A stretch of DNA of 64,000 nucleotides from an uncultured Fretibacterium sp. (GCA_937911045.1 CALEPX010000003.1:62001-126000), one strand, 5' to 3'; positions 9,018-17,560 are shown, numbered from the stretch's first letter. The notes: generated by a model from the sequence alone, not told the origin. Translations and numbers: made by a program.

Positions 9018-9836
9018 TTAGTCAACGTTCAAAACAGTTCCCAAGAATGGCGGAAACTGTATCGCAGGCGACGGACCTGTTACGTCTCTCGTGCTGTCAA
9101 ATTTCAATTCGTACAAAGCCTTTCTGATTCTTAATTGCTCCGGACTGTCAATTTCCCAGTCAAACGCGAATCTCGTGTAGCCGAATTTCTCCGCGAAAAA
9201 CGCCAATGCTCTGCCAGAATTATTCACCGAACTTATCTCGCGCAATAATAGCGCAAAATCCAGCAGAAATTTTCCCGGGTCAAAAAACGGTTCGAGACTT
9301 GCAATGGCAATCGCTCTGGTTCTACCCGAAAAAACTCCGCGCTTCGTGATATGACAATTCGTGATTCCGGCTTTGAGTTCGTGATTCTCGTCAAAGACAT
9401 CGAGTGCCAGAAAGACGATCCGTTCCATGACGTGTGAATATCCCAGCAGCAGCATGAAACCCAAATCCAACGACAACGACTGCGAAAAACTGAACGCATT
9501 CTCACGAGTGAAGCTTCCTATGCAGCCAGTCAGCGGCGAGACCATGAAGAACAATTCGCTGCCACACTCGATACATGATTTCGCGATTATGCCCAAGCCA
9601 TCGTTATAAACCGCGTTCGACCACACCGGCGCGTAATCTTTACCGAACGGGAAACTTGACGGCAAATCAATGCTCAAATCGGAATCCCAAAACGGCAACA
9701 AATAATTATTCACGGAGCTGCCTTGAATGAGAAATTTCAGCTTCGACTGTAGCTCAGATTGCTCAGACTGCTCAGATTTCTCGGATTTCTCAGATTGCTC
9801 AGATTGCTCAGATTGAAACCCGGCTTCATCTGGCAT
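9018..9836 (-). CDS. Unrecognised protein with an N-terminal SEQ/SEK repeat tract
   Basis: I do not recognise this 272-residue protein. Its first ~30 residues after the start are a tandem run of three-residue units (SEQ, SEK), coded by a 9-bp DNA repeat. The rest looks globular and soluble, with a Cys pair (SCIECGSELFFMVSP) and hydrophobic strands. There is no signal peptide or clear membrane helix. The ATG at 9836 overlaps the cheV stop region closely (TAATATG), and the stop at 9018 lies just before rpoD's start, so it is translated within the cheV-rpoD transcript. An upstream in-frame GTG at 9875 is possible but would overlap cheV by 38 nt. Function unknown; tight coupling suggests co-expression with cheV and rpoD. 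Confidence 0.75.
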   Translation of the reverse strand: MPDEAGFQSEQSEQSEKSEKSEQSEQSELQSKLKFLIQGSSVNNYLLPFWDSDLSIDLPSSFPFGKDYAPVWSNAVYNDGLGIIAKSCIECGSELFFMVSPLTGCIGSFTRENAFSFSQSLSLDLGFMLLLGYSHVMERIVFLALDVFDENHELKAGITNCHITKRGVFSGRTRAIAIASLEPFFDPGKFLLDFALLLREISSVNNSGRALAFFAEKFGYTRFAFDWEIDSPEQLRIRKALYELKFDSTRDVTGPSPAIQFPPFLGTVLNVD

Positions 9837-9837
9837 A

Positions 9838-10767
9838 TTAGTCTTCTTTGGGTTCACGCTTGATTTCTTTTTCACGAATGACTTTCACGACGACTTCGAT
9901 TAACTGGTTAATTTCTGGCTTTGTGACCTGATAATTTGCGCCGACACTCGCAGCTTTGTTCTTAATATCATTTGCCATTATTGACGAGAAGACTATAACC
10001 GGAATATTGTTCGTGCTAGGATTTTCTTTTATTCTGCGCGTCAACGTCAGTCCGTCAAGTCTAGGCATCTCAACGTCCGTAATCAACAAATCGCAGCGTG
10101 AGCCTTGAGCAATCGTATCATACGCAGCTTTTCCGTCCGAGCAAATATTCAGATCCGTGAAGCCGTTTGTCTTCAGAGCGTCCTCGATTTGTTTGCGAAT
10201 CAACGGCGAATCTTCGGCAATAACAATGCTGTAATCGCCCGGATGTCCAACGCCTTCCATCATTGCCGCAGCTCTGGTTGGATCACCGCTATGTTGAATT
10301 ACGAGTTGCGGACTTATCGTCTGAACTATTGCTTCGTAATCGAGCAACAAAACATTTCTGCTATCACGCTTAATCACGTAAAGAATCCAATCGCCAAGAT
10401 ATTTCCCTGTCATGCTTGAGTCTAAATCCTCGGATTTAATCCTGTAAATTCTCTCGACAGCATCGACAACAAATCCCAATTTCACCTCGTTAAATTCTGC
10501 GATAATAACTTTGCTCTGTTCCATCGGAGTGACCGGCGGAATCCCGAGAAAAAGTCGCAAGTCAACCATCGGCAAGACCTCACCTCGAACGGACGTTATG
10601 CCGATCAACGCAACTGGTGCATCCGGAATCGATCTGCAACCGGGCCAACGCAAAATCTCGCGCGTCTTATCCACGTTGATTGCGAACGATTGATCACCCA
10701 GAACAAAAACAACTAACTGCCATTCATTAGTGCCGACTTCAGTCGTAACTTTCTTTACTTCCTGCAT
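9838..10767 (-). CDS. cheV: Chemotaxis coupling protein CheV (CheW domain plus receiver)
   Basis: A 309-residue two-domain protein. Residues ~15-155 form a CheW domain (QLVVFVLGDQSFAINVDKTREIL; VRGEVLPMVDLRLFLG) that couples chemoreceptors to the CheA kinase. Residues ~178-300 form a response-regulator receiver, with the acidic pair E185-D186, the phospho-acceptor D231 (LLITDVEMPRLDG) and the conserved Lys in QVTKPE. CheV proteins act in receptor arrays, with phosphorylation tuning adaptation. It is the first gene of the cheV-unknown-rpoD-channel run. The ribosome binding sequence is weak (GAAAG). Confidence 0.94.
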   Translation of the reverse strand: MQEVKKVTTEVGTNEWQLVVFVLGDQSFAINVDKTREILRWPGCRSIPDAPVALIGITSVRGEVLPMVDLRLFLGIPPVTPMEQSKVIIAEFNEVKLGFVVDAVERIYRIKSEDLDSSMTGKYLGDWILYVIKRDSRNVLLLDYEAIVQTISPQLVIQHSGDPTRAAAMMEGVGHPGDYSIVIAEDSPLIRKQIEDALKTNGFTDLNICSDGKAAYDTIAQGSRCDLLITDVEMPRLDGLTLTRRIKENPSTNNIPVIVFSSIMANDIKNKAASVGANYQVTKPEINQLIEVVVKVIREKEIKREPKED

Positions 10768-11066
10768 TTATCTTTCACAGCCCTTCGCGCTGATATAAAT
10801 TTCCTGATTCAAAAGACATACGCTTAATATCTTATCACAAATCCGCATTTTTACGGCAAAAATTTTCACAACTTTTCACAGCGACGCACACGTTCCGCAA
10901 AAAACATTCACACCGTCAGCACGCATTTTTAAGGTACGGACAAATTCGATCCCAGCGTGAAATATCCGTCAAGTTTGCAGAATTATATCTCTCAACTCAC
11001 ACACCCGAAGCAATCGAACACTTAGAAAACAAAACCGTTATGAAACTCGACTAAATTCATTAACGC
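10768..11066. other. Non-coding gap with a possible short coding relic
   Basis: Upstream of cheV and before the terminator of citF there is no convincing gene. On the plus strand an open frame runs to a TAA ending at 11054. Its last ~40 codons (from about 10935, starting YGQIRSQREIS and ending ENKTVMKLD) have protein-like composition, but there is no start codon with a ribosome site. It may be the decayed tail of a lost gene. The A/T-rich part at 10768-10850 probably holds the cheV promoter, which I could not define. Confidence 0.3.
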
Positions 11067-11107
11067 AAAAAAGATCTCCCGAACATTCACGCCCGAGAGA
11101 TCTTTTT
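11067..11107. terminator. Strong hairpin terminator at the end of citDEF
   Basis: AAAAAGATCTC pairs with GAGATCTTTTT, extended by a further GC pair pair after one mismatch, around a loop of about 12 nt. A-run and T-run flank both sides, so it can stop transcription in either direction. It lies 27 nt past the citF stop. Confidence 0.8.
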
Positions 11108-11133
11108 GATAAATTCACACTCACAAATTGCGC

Positions 11134-12705
11134 TTAAAATTCGTAAGGCTTAATTTCCTTCACAACGTCAAGAATCGTTCCGTCACGAGCTTCGAGAATT
11201 GCAACGACTTTATCTTTGAATTGTAATTCGTCAGGTTTTCCTACCATTGAGTAGGCTTTCTCCTGTAATTCTTTAATCGGCACGTGTTTGATTCCGGCTT
11301 TGTCGAGACATTCGATAATATCCTGACGTTTCGGATTCACTGACAGACCGTAATCCGTAACTACAACGTCAACACAATCGCCCGGAGTTGTAACCGTAAC
11401 AACCTTCTCGCAAATCGTAGCCATGCGTCCACGTGTCAACGGCGTAACGATTATGCAGCACTTCGCGCCTTCAGCTGTGTCAGGATGTCCACCGGGTGCA
11501 CCGCGCAAAATTCCGTCCGAACCAGTAATAACGTTCACGTTGAAATCTATGTCAACTTCCAACGCCGCCAATACTACGAAATCAAGTTTATTCACGAACG
11601 CGCCTTTATTCGCGGGGTTAGCGTATTCACTCGCGGTCATTTCGTAATGATTCGGATTCGTGCGAATGTCTTCGATTGCCGCAACATCAAAATCCTGAAC
11701 ATCAATAATTTTCCCGACAAGTCCTTTACGCTGCAACTCGCAAATCGGGCCTGTGATTCCGCCGATTGCCCACGCCATTTTGATTCCGCGTTCGACCATT
11801 AACGGCTCTAAGAATCTATTCACGGCTAATGACGGGCCGCCTGCTCCGGTCTGGAACGAAAATCCGTCTTTGAACCACGGTGTCGAAGTCATAATTTTCG
11901 CGACGTTCTCTGCCATCATCAAGTCTCTGGGATTCTGCGTCATTCTGGCTGCTGCACTCGCAATTTTCTTGGGATTTCCGATCTCGTCAACTTTCACGAC
12001 GTAATCGACATTGATTCCGTGAATGCTTGCCGGGAAATTCGGGTACGGTACGAGCGTATCAGTTATTACGACAACTTTATCAGCGTATTCTGAATCCGGA
12101 ACTGCATAACTCAGAACTCCGCAATCACTTTTTCCGCCTAATGCGCGCGCGTTGCCATACTCGTCACAAGTCGGTGCGCCGATGAACGCCACATCAATAT
12201 GAACGTCGCCTTCTTCGACTGCACGAACTCTACCGCCGTGTGAACGCAAAATCGCCGGAGTTTTCAACTTTCCGTGAGAAACTACGTCGCCCATTCTGCC
12301 ACGGATTCCGCTGGTCTGTATTCCAGTAACGATTCCCTGCTCAATATAATCAGCAATCGGATCATGCGCTGAACCTAAACTTGATGCTGCAATCGTTATA
12401 TCTTTTATTCCCAAATCGACAATCTCTTTCATGACCATGTTCACGATATAATCGCCGTCTCTGAAATGGTGATGGAAAGAAACTGTCATGCCGTCTTTGA
12501 GTCCGGATTTGATCACAGCTTCTCGAATTGATGGCAAAATTTTCGACTCTGAAGGCTTCTGGTAAATTTTCGTTGTCGGGCCTTGCTTCTTGATATATTT
12601 CCCGTCACGATAGCCTTTGCCCTGATAAACTTCATAGCCCTTCCCGTTTCTAAGTCCACTGTTCAATAACTCTTCGGGTATCTCTCTTCCAACTGCGTTT
12701 TTCAT
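11134..12705 (-). CDS. citF: Citrate lyase alpha subunit (citrate CoA-transferase)
   Basis: A 523-residue protein of the CitF family. The alpha subunit exchanges acetyl for citryl on the acyl-carrier subunit in the first half-reaction of citrate lyase, in the cytoplasm. Recognisable stretches are the N-terminal NAVGREIPEEL, VSFHHHFRDGDYIVNMV, TSGIRGRMGDVVSHGKL and IGAPTCDEYGNARA, with GSDGILRGAPGGHPDTAEGAK near the C-terminus. It is the last gene of citD-citE-citF, 2 nt behind citE, and ends before a strong terminator. citC and citX are not adjacent; citG is at 48.4 kb. Confidence 0.97.
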   Translation of the reverse strand: MKNAVGREIPEELLNSGLRNGKGYEVYQGKGYRDGKYIKKQGPTTKIYQKPSESKILPSIREAVIKSGLKDGMTVSFHHHFRDGDYIVNMVMKEIVDLGIKDITIAASSLGSAHDPIADYIEQGIVTGIQTSGIRGRMGDVVSHGKLKTPAILRSHGGRVRAVEEGDVHIDVAFIGAPTCDEYGNARALGGKSDCGVLSYAVPDSEYADKVVVITDTLVPYPNFPASIHGINVDYVVKVDEIGNPKKIASAAARMTQNPRDLMMAENVAKIMTSTPWFKDGFSFQTGAGGPSLAVNRFLEPLMVERGIKMAWAIGGITGPICELQRKGLVGKIIDVQDFDVAAIEDIRTNPNHYEMTASEYANPANKGAFVNKLDFVVLAALEVDIDFNVNVITGSDGILRGAPGGHPDTAEGAKCCIIVTPLTRGRMATICEKVVTVTTPGDCVDVVVTDYGLSVNPKRQDIIECLDKAGIKHVPIKELQEKAYSMVGKPDELQFKDKVVAILEARDGTILDVVKEIKPYEF

Positions 12706-12707
12706 CT

Positions 12708-13625
12708 CTAAAGATCCCCCTCGTAAATTCCGCTCGCCTTTGCAAGTTTGATAACGCGTTCAGCACCCGGAACAAATGCAATGTCAATCATCTTTCCGCC
12801 CTCAATCGTGAAAACTCCAACGCCCTCAGCAGCATGTTCACGATAAGCTCTAACGATTTTCTCAGCCTCAGCAATTTCTTTCTGTGTCGGAGCGAGCATC
12901 TCATGAACGATATTAATCTGTCTTGGATTAACCAGCGATTTGCCGTCAAAGCCCATCTCGACATTCTGCTTCACTTCAGCTCTGAAGCCCTCGTCATCGT
13001 TTATATTCGTGAAGACCGTATCGAAGCACTGAACTCCTGCCGCACGAGCCGCTACTAACAAGTGTCCGCGAGCCGCCAACATTTCGATTCCGCCCGGGAT
13101 AACTTTCACCTGCATACATTTGCGATAATCTCCGCCGGAAATTGCCACACCGAATAATCTCGGAGAAGCTGTGCAAATCTCGTAAGCATTCAGAACGCCT
13201 TTGGGACTTTCAACCGCTGCCATCAAGAGCGTGCGTCCAACTTCAACGCCAAATTCTTTCTCTGCTTCAGTCACGGCTGCATCAACTGTCTTGACATCCT
13301 GAGCGGATTCAGTCTTTGCGATTCGAATACCGTCCGCACCGCCAGCCACAACAACGCGAATATCTTCTTTCCAGTGAGGCGTGTCAAGTCCGTTAATTCT
13401 CACGATTACTTCAGTGTTGCCGTAATCGATTTCTTTTAACGCATGATAGAGCGAAAATCTCGCAGAATCTTTTTGATTCTCTGCAACTGCGTCCTCAAGA
13501 TCCAGCATGATCGAATCTGCGCCGTAAATATACGCGTCCTTAATCAAGCCGGGCTTCTGAGCGTTCATGAACATCATCGTTCGTCTGAGCCTGAATTTTT
13601 CGGGTTTTGGTCTTGGAATACTCAT
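12708..13625 (-). CDS. citE: Citrate lyase beta subunit (citryl-ACP lyase)
   Basis: A 305-residue CitE. It cleaves citryl-ACP to oxaloacetate and restores acetyl-ACP. The fold is the HpcH/HpaI TIM barrel: RTMMFMNAQKPGL at the start, the metal and substrate acidic motif IMLDLEDAVAENQKDSAR near residues 40-57, VIVRINGLDTPHW, and AAVESPKGVLNAYEI. The ending GAERVIKLAKASGIY is typical. It starts 1 nt after the citD stop and is followed after 2 nt by citF, so all three subunits are made from one message. Confidence 0.96.
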   Translation of the reverse strand: MSIPRPKPEKFRLRRTMMFMNAQKPGLIKDAYIYGADSIMLDLEDAVAENQKDSARFSLYHALKEIDYGNTEVIVRINGLDTPHWKEDIRVVVAGGADGIRIAKTESAQDVKTVDAAVTEAEKEFGVEVGRTLLMAAVESPKGVLNAYEICTASPRLFGVAISGGDYRKCMQVKVIPGGIEMLAARGHLLVAARAAGVQCFDTVFTNINDDEGFRAEVKQNVEMGFDGKSLVNPRQINIVHEMLAPTQKEIAEAEKIVRAYREHAAEGVGVFTIEGGKMIDIAFVPGAERVIKLAKASGIYEGDL

Positions 13626-13626
13626 C

Positions 13627-13935
13627 TTATCTAATTACACCTCCCCAAGGATACGTCCCGTCAACGTCACACTGACAGCCACGATAATACGCACACTCCA
13701 CACGCGCCTTAATCGTGCAATCGAGTGCGCCATGATCATTTACGATAACTTTCGCATTTTCTACGCCAAGTCTTTTGAGTGAATCGAGGACTTGTGCCTT
13801 AATTTGTCTGCCGTATTGATTAATAACGGAGCTTTCGAGCGATAAATCGATTCCGCCTGTTTTTGTCGGCTCAATCGTTATCATTACGTCGCTTGATTCG
13901 AGAGTCCCGGCAGTTCCAACCGCTTTCAATTCCAT
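13627..13935 (-). CDS. citD: Citrate lyase acyl-carrier (gamma) subunit
   Basis: A small carrier protein of 102 residues. The AGTLESSDVMITI motif surrounds the serine that carries the 2'-(5''-phosphoribosyl)-3'-dephospho-CoA group. Starting at the ATG at 13935 puts that serine at position 14, as in Klebsiella CitD. A TTG two codons earlier (13941) has better spacing (about 6 nt) to the AGGAGG, so the exact start is open. NDHGALDCTIKARVECA matches the conserved C-terminal half, and a short tail (CQCDVDGTYPWGG) goes beyond most homologues. It leads the citDEF operon, with its promoter presumably in the 13942-14041 divergent gap. Confidence 0.94.
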   Translation of the reverse strand: MELKAVGTAGTLESSDVMITIEPTKTGGIDLSLESSVINQYGRQIKAQVLDSLKRLGVENAKVIVNDHGALDCTIKARVECAYYRGCQCDVDGTYPWGGVIR

Positions 13936-14041
13936 TTTCAAAACACACCTCCTGCGTTAATAGCGAGTAAATCAAAAGTTATTATATATTATAATTACGG
14001 GTAAATTCAATTTGTATTTTAACGGAAGGGAAATTTCTACG

Positions 14042-15163
14042 ATGGCAATTATTCAGGTTATTCAATGGGACGATTCTGCAAATTCAAACGATATATTTGC
14101 GTGGCGGTACGTTGACAGGAAAAATCCGGCTAAGAGTGACGAGTTGGGAAATTGGACGCAGCTTGTTGTACGTGAGAATCAGGAAGCTGTGTTATTCCGC
14201 GATGGTCAGGCTCTGGATTCGTTCAGGGCTGGACGATACACACTCTCGACAGATAATATTCCGTTGTTGAGACGATTAATAAATCTGCCGACTGGCGGCG
14301 AAAGTGCTTTCAAAGCGTTTGTCTGGTTCGTGAACAAAATCAACGTTCTTGATATTAAATGGGGAACTCAAACGCCGTTATTATTGCGCGATCCTGAATA
14401 TCAAATCCCGATTTACGTTCGGGCTTACGGGCAATTCGGTATTCGTGTTGACGACGCGAGAAAATTTCTGCTCAAACTTGCCGGTAACAAATCCAGCATA
14501 ACTCGCGACGATCTGGAAAACAATTTCAAAGGCTTAATCTTGACTCGAATGGGCGATATGATTGCTACGTACATTGCTCACAAGAAAATAACGATTTTCG
14601 AAATAAACGCGTATCTCGATGACATGTCAAACGAAGCTGTCGAGAAAATACGTCCTGTGTTCGAGAATTTCGGCATTGATCCCGTGAATTTCTTTTTCGG
14701 ATCAATTAACGCTGTCGAAGAAGACGAGGGAATTAAAAAACTCAAAGCTGCGTTAAGCGAACGTGCCAGCATGAACGTTATGGGCTATAACTATCAACAG
14801 AAGCGTTCGTTCGATGTTCTGGAATCTGCGGCTAAGAACGAGGGTAACGCTTCAGGCATGATGGGCGCGGGAATGGGGCTCGGCGCAGGAATGGGAATGG
14901 GCGGAGCGTTGGGGCAAATGGCTGCTCAAATGGGTCAGTACATAAATCCGCAAACGCAAACGCAAACGCAATCACAAAATCCGAATCCAGTTCAGCAAAA
15001 TTCTGCAAATTCATCCGGAAAATTCTGTCCAAGTTGCGGCAAAGCTATTCAAGACGGCGCGAAATTCTGCATGTACTGTGGCGCAAAAATCGGCTGTCCG
15101 AAATGCGGCGCGGAATTAATCCCTGGTGCGAAATTCTGTGCAAATTGCGGCAATCCTGTGTAA
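14042..15163 (+). CDS. SPFH-domain protein with C-terminal double zinc ribbon (YdjI-like)
   Basis: At 373 residues, this begins MAIIQVIQWDD and runs through an SPFH/virion-core-like domain (TQLVVRENQEAVLFRDGQALDSFRAGRYTLST ... DPEYQIPIYVRAYGQFGIRV), as in B. subtilis YdjI. A Gly/Met-rich hinge (about residues 278-305) and a QTQTQTQ tract follow. The last ~60 residues hold zinc-ribbon knuckles (CPSCGKAIQDGAKFCMYCG and CPKCGAELIPGAKFCANCG). There is no membrane helix. Such proteins are thought to act as scaffolds at membranes under stress; the role here is unknown. The ATG at 14042 has GGAAGGG about 10 nt upstream and fits the family start better than the ATG at 14012. It stands alone and ends at a terminator. 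Confidence 0.86.
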   Translation: MAIIQVIQWDDSANSNDIFAWRYVDRKNPAKSDELGNWTQLVVRENQEAVLFRDGQALDSFRAGRYTLSTDNIPLLRRLINLPTGGESAFKAFVWFVNKINVLDIKWGTQTPLLLRDPEYQIPIYVRAYGQFGIRVDDARKFLLKLAGNKSSITRDDLENNFKGLILTRMGDMIATYIAHKKITIFEINAYLDDMSNEAVEKIRPVFENFGIDPVNFFFGSINAVEEDEGIKKLKAALSERASMNVMGYNYQQKRSFDVLESAAKNEGNASGMMGAGMGLGAGMGMGGALGQMAAQMGQYINPQTQTQTQSQNPNPVQQNSANSSGKFCPSCGKAIQDGAKFCMYCGAKIGCPKCGAELIPGAKFCANCGNPV

Positions 15164-15177
15164 ATTCGCGAATCAAA

Positions 15178-15212
15178 AACTCCCTGACGTTTTGCCAAGG
15201 AGTTATTTTTTC
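15178..15212. terminator. Terminator between the SPFH gene and ddl
   Basis: AACTCC pairs with GGAGTT around a loop of about 14 nt, followed by a T-run on the plus strand and an A-run (T on the minus strand) on the other side. It separates two convergent genes. Confidence 0.65.
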
Positions 15213-15227
15213 TCTACATGCTATGCT

Positions 15228-16166
15228 CTACACGTGCGACATTTCCAGAATATGCTTCACAAATTCCGACATGCTCACACCCGTTGCAGCCGCAGCTTTC
15301 GGAACTAAACTTGTCGCTGTCATTCCCGGAGCTGTGTTGACTTCCAGAATGAAAAACTCGCCGTCATCTCTCAGCCTGAAGTCCGCCCGACTGTACGAAT
15401 TGCAGCCAAGAACTTCGTGAGCTTTGACCGCAGCGTTCTGAATTTTCGCAGCAACAGATTCCGGAATCTCAGCCGGCACGATATATTCAGTTGCTCCTGA
15501 TGTGTATTTGTTCGCGTAATCATAGAAGCCGAGTTTGGGTCTGATTTCGATTAACGGCAACGCTTGAATCTTTCCGGCATTTTCCCAAACCGCAGCTGTA
15601 ATTTCTCGACCTTCGATATATTCTTCGAGCAAAACATCTCCGGCGTAACTTTCACGCGCAAATTTCACGGCTTCACGCAAATCTTCGGGTGTGAAATTCC
15701 TGAGAATGCTAACTCCGACAGTGCTGCCTCCTGATTCAGGCTTCACAACTATGTCACGAGTTCCCAGAGTTTCGAGCCTGAGATTTGATTCATCGTACAA
15801 AATTCCGTTTGGGATTTTTATTCCGGCTTTGGCAAATAATTCGCGTGATTTCCATTTGTTCATTGCGTCCGAGCTTGCCTTAGGATTCGAGCCTGTGTAC
15901 GGAATGCCCAGACTTGATAATTTCGCCTGCAATTCGCCATTTTCGCCCCAATCACCGTGCATTGCTATGAAAGCTGACGTGTATTTCCGCAAGTTATCGC
16001 CGACTTCGGATAATGATTTCACGTCCAGAACTTCCGCGTTAATTCCAGCGTCAACGAGTGCTTTACAAACTGCCGCGCCGCTTCTGAGTGAGACTTCGCG
16101 TTCTCTGCTGTCACCGCCGCACAAAACTGCTACGTTATCAAAAATTTTCGTGTTAATATTCGCCAT
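15228..16166 (-). CDS. ddl: D-alanine--D-alanine ligase
   Basis: A 312-residue ATP-grasp enzyme joining two D-alanines for peptidoglycan precursors. Motifs seen: VAVLCGGDSREREVSLRSG at the N-terminus, MHGDWGENGELQAKL, TGSNPKASSDAMNKWKSRELF, VVKPESGGSTVGVSIL (nucleotide-binding lysine and glycine loop) and YSRADFRLRDDGEFFILEVNTAPGMT (metal-binding Asp/Glu/Asn). It is the last gene of the cheW-amidase-GerMN-rdgB-ddl run. AGGAG directly abuts the ATG, which is close for a ribosome site, but no better in-frame start keeps the conserved N-terminus. Confidence 0.96.
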   Translation of the reverse strand: MANINTKIFDNVAVLCGGDSREREVSLRSGAAVCKALVDAGINAEVLDVKSLSEVGDNLRKYTSAFIAMHGDWGENGELQAKLSSLGIPYTGSNPKASSDAMNKWKSRELFAKAGIKIPNGILYDESNLRLETLGTRDIVVKPESGGSTVGVSILRNFTPEDLREAVKFARESYAGDVLLEEYIEGREITAAVWENAGKIQALPLIEIRPKLGFYDYANKYTSGATEYIVPAEIPESVAAKIQNAAVKAHEVLGCNSYSRADFRLRDDGEFFILEVNTAPGMTATSLVPKAAAATGVSMSEFVKHILEMSHV

Positions 16167-16169
16167 CTC

Positions 16170-16205
16170 CTAAATCTCAAATCTCAAATTCAAATCTCAA
16201 ATCCG
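16170..16205. repeat. Short AAATCTC direct repeats between rdgB and ddl
   Basis: The gap between the two genes and the end of rdgB consists of about four imperfect copies of a 7-9 base unit (AAATCTC, AAATCTC, AAATTC, AAATCTC). It adds the C-terminal residues of RdgB and the ddl leader. It looks like slippage-prone sequence. Confidence 0.6.
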
Positions 16206-16798
16206 TAAAATGATAATATTTTCTTGAATGCGTCCGTTCGATGCGAGATTGCGTTCTTGATTTTCGAGTCCAATTCTGCAAACGTCAACTCGAATTTCTC
16301 CGGAACAAACACCGGATCATAGCCAAAACCGTTAGAGCCGATTTGAGAATCCGCAATTCTGCCTCTGCATTCTCCCTCGCTGACAAAAATATATTCGTCC
16401 GGCACTGAAATCGCGATTGCCGCAAAAAATCTCGCCGTTCGATCCGCATTTTCTAGCCCGGATAATTTTTTCAAGAGCCAAAGATTTTTCTCAGAATCAG
16501 AGCCTTCGATAATCCGCGCAGAAAACAATCCCGGAGCACCGTTCAGAGCTGCAACTTCAAGACCGCTGTCGTCCGCTAAACATGGCAATCCCGTAATACT
16601 TGACCACGCACGAGCCTTCAGAATCGCGTTTTCCGAATAACTCTCGCCCGTTTCCTCAACTGCTAATCCCGCAATCTCCGGCGCAAAAATAATTTCTTCG
16701 GCAAAATTCTCCCCTGAAAAATTCCTGATTAACTCGACAAATTCGCGATACTTGCCTTTGTTAGCCGTAGCGATTACTAATTTCTCGAATACTCTCAT
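16190..16798 (-). CDS. rdgB: XTP/dITP diphosphatase (HAM1/RdgB family)
   Basis: A 202-residue nucleotide house-cleaning enzyme that removes inosine and xanthosine triphosphates. KLVIATANKGKYREF at the start, GESYSENAILKARAW, CLADDSGLEVAALNGAPGLFSARI, the GECRGRI strand and GSNGFGYDPVFVPE are the family signatures, and SHRTDAFKKI near the C-terminus completes it. The ATG at 16798 overlaps the previous gene's stop as ATGA, which suggests translational coupling; the further upstream ATG at 16819 lies inside that gene and adds non-conserved residues. Confidence 0.95.
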   Translation of the reverse strand: MRVFEKLVIATANKGKYREFVELIRNFSGENFAEEIIFAPEIAGLAVEETGESYSENAILKARAWSSITGLPCLADDSGLEVAALNGAPGLFSARIIEGSDSEKNLWLLKKLSGLENADRTARFFAAIAISVPDEYIFVSEGECRGRIADSQIGSNGFGYDPVFVPEKFELTFAELDSKIKNAISHRTDAFKKILSFYGFEI

Positions 16799-17544
16799 GA
16801 GCGTTCGGGCATCTTCCAAGGCACTGACAAATCGACAACTCCGTTCGAACTTGGCGGTTTTGAATCAATCAGGAATCTTACTTGCGAGATTGGCGAGAAA
16901 TTTTCCTGAACAGTCCTTACGATTCCGGTTAATAACAGCAAGCTGCGTCTCTGACCCATCGCGCTCAAAGAATTATGGAACTGTCCGGACACGTCCAAAA
17001 AAGCTGTCTCCGCATTCCTGAACACGTGCAATAATTTGATTCGCTCGTAATTCGGCACATTGCTCAGCGACAAAATCGAATCGAACGCATCACGTATATT
17101 ATCCTCCTGAGTTCGTGCGACGAAATTTTTGCGAGTTCCGGCTACAGTGTCATTCGCGACGTGATATAACACCAGGGAAATTTGCTTCACACTGTCACCG
17201 GAGGCAGCGAGTTTCCTGTTTACTTCGGATTCTTCGAGTTTCGTCAAGTCCTCCTGATTCTCGATTATGTTCTCTGGTTTCAGGAATAATTTCTTGCTCA
17301 TGAGTTCGATTACCAACGTTGCGCCGAGATAACCCAGCACGAAACATATCAGCAAAACACCCAGCCACAAAAATATTTTCAGCAGGACAGGCTTGCCTTC
17401 ACGCTGCGGTTGAACTGGTCTGCGTCTTGGTCGTGTGCCCGAACGATTCGCCGGACGTCTTATGTGCTGAGACGAATATGACGCTGAATTTGGTCTCGTA
17501 TTCCTGATTGGGTTTGAATCTCTACGTCTTGGTCTTGGCTGCAA
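16795..17544 (-). CDS. GerMN-domain membrane-anchored protein
   Basis: A 249-residue protein with a very basic Arg/Pro-rich cytosolic N-terminus (residues 1-50) and one membrane helix (about 54-76: LLKIFLWLGVLLICFVLGYLGATLVI). An extracytoplasmic domain follows whose KQISLVLYHVAND ... LLHVFRNAETAFLDVSGQF ... RRSLLLLTGIVRTV pattern resembles the GerMN (sporulation/germination) domain. In non-sporeformers these often lie beside cell-wall amidases, as here, and probably act on or bind the wall. The TTG start has AAGGA about 9 nt upstream. It lies 39 nt behind the amidase and overlaps rdgB by 4 nt. Confidence 0.82.
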   Translation of the reverse strand: MQPRPRRRDSNPIRNTRPNSASYSSQHIRRPANRSGTRPRRRPVQPQREGKPVLLKIFLWLGVLLICFVLGYLGATLVIELMSKKLFLKPENIIENQEDLTKLEESEVNRKLAASGDSVKQISLVLYHVANDTVAGTRKNFVARTQEDNIRDAFDSILSLSNVPNYERIKLLHVFRNAETAFLDVSGQFHNSLSAMGQRRSLLLLTGIVRTVQENFSPISQVRFLIDSKPPSSNGVVDLSVPWKMPERS

Positions 17545-17560
17545 TTTTACACATCCTTTC

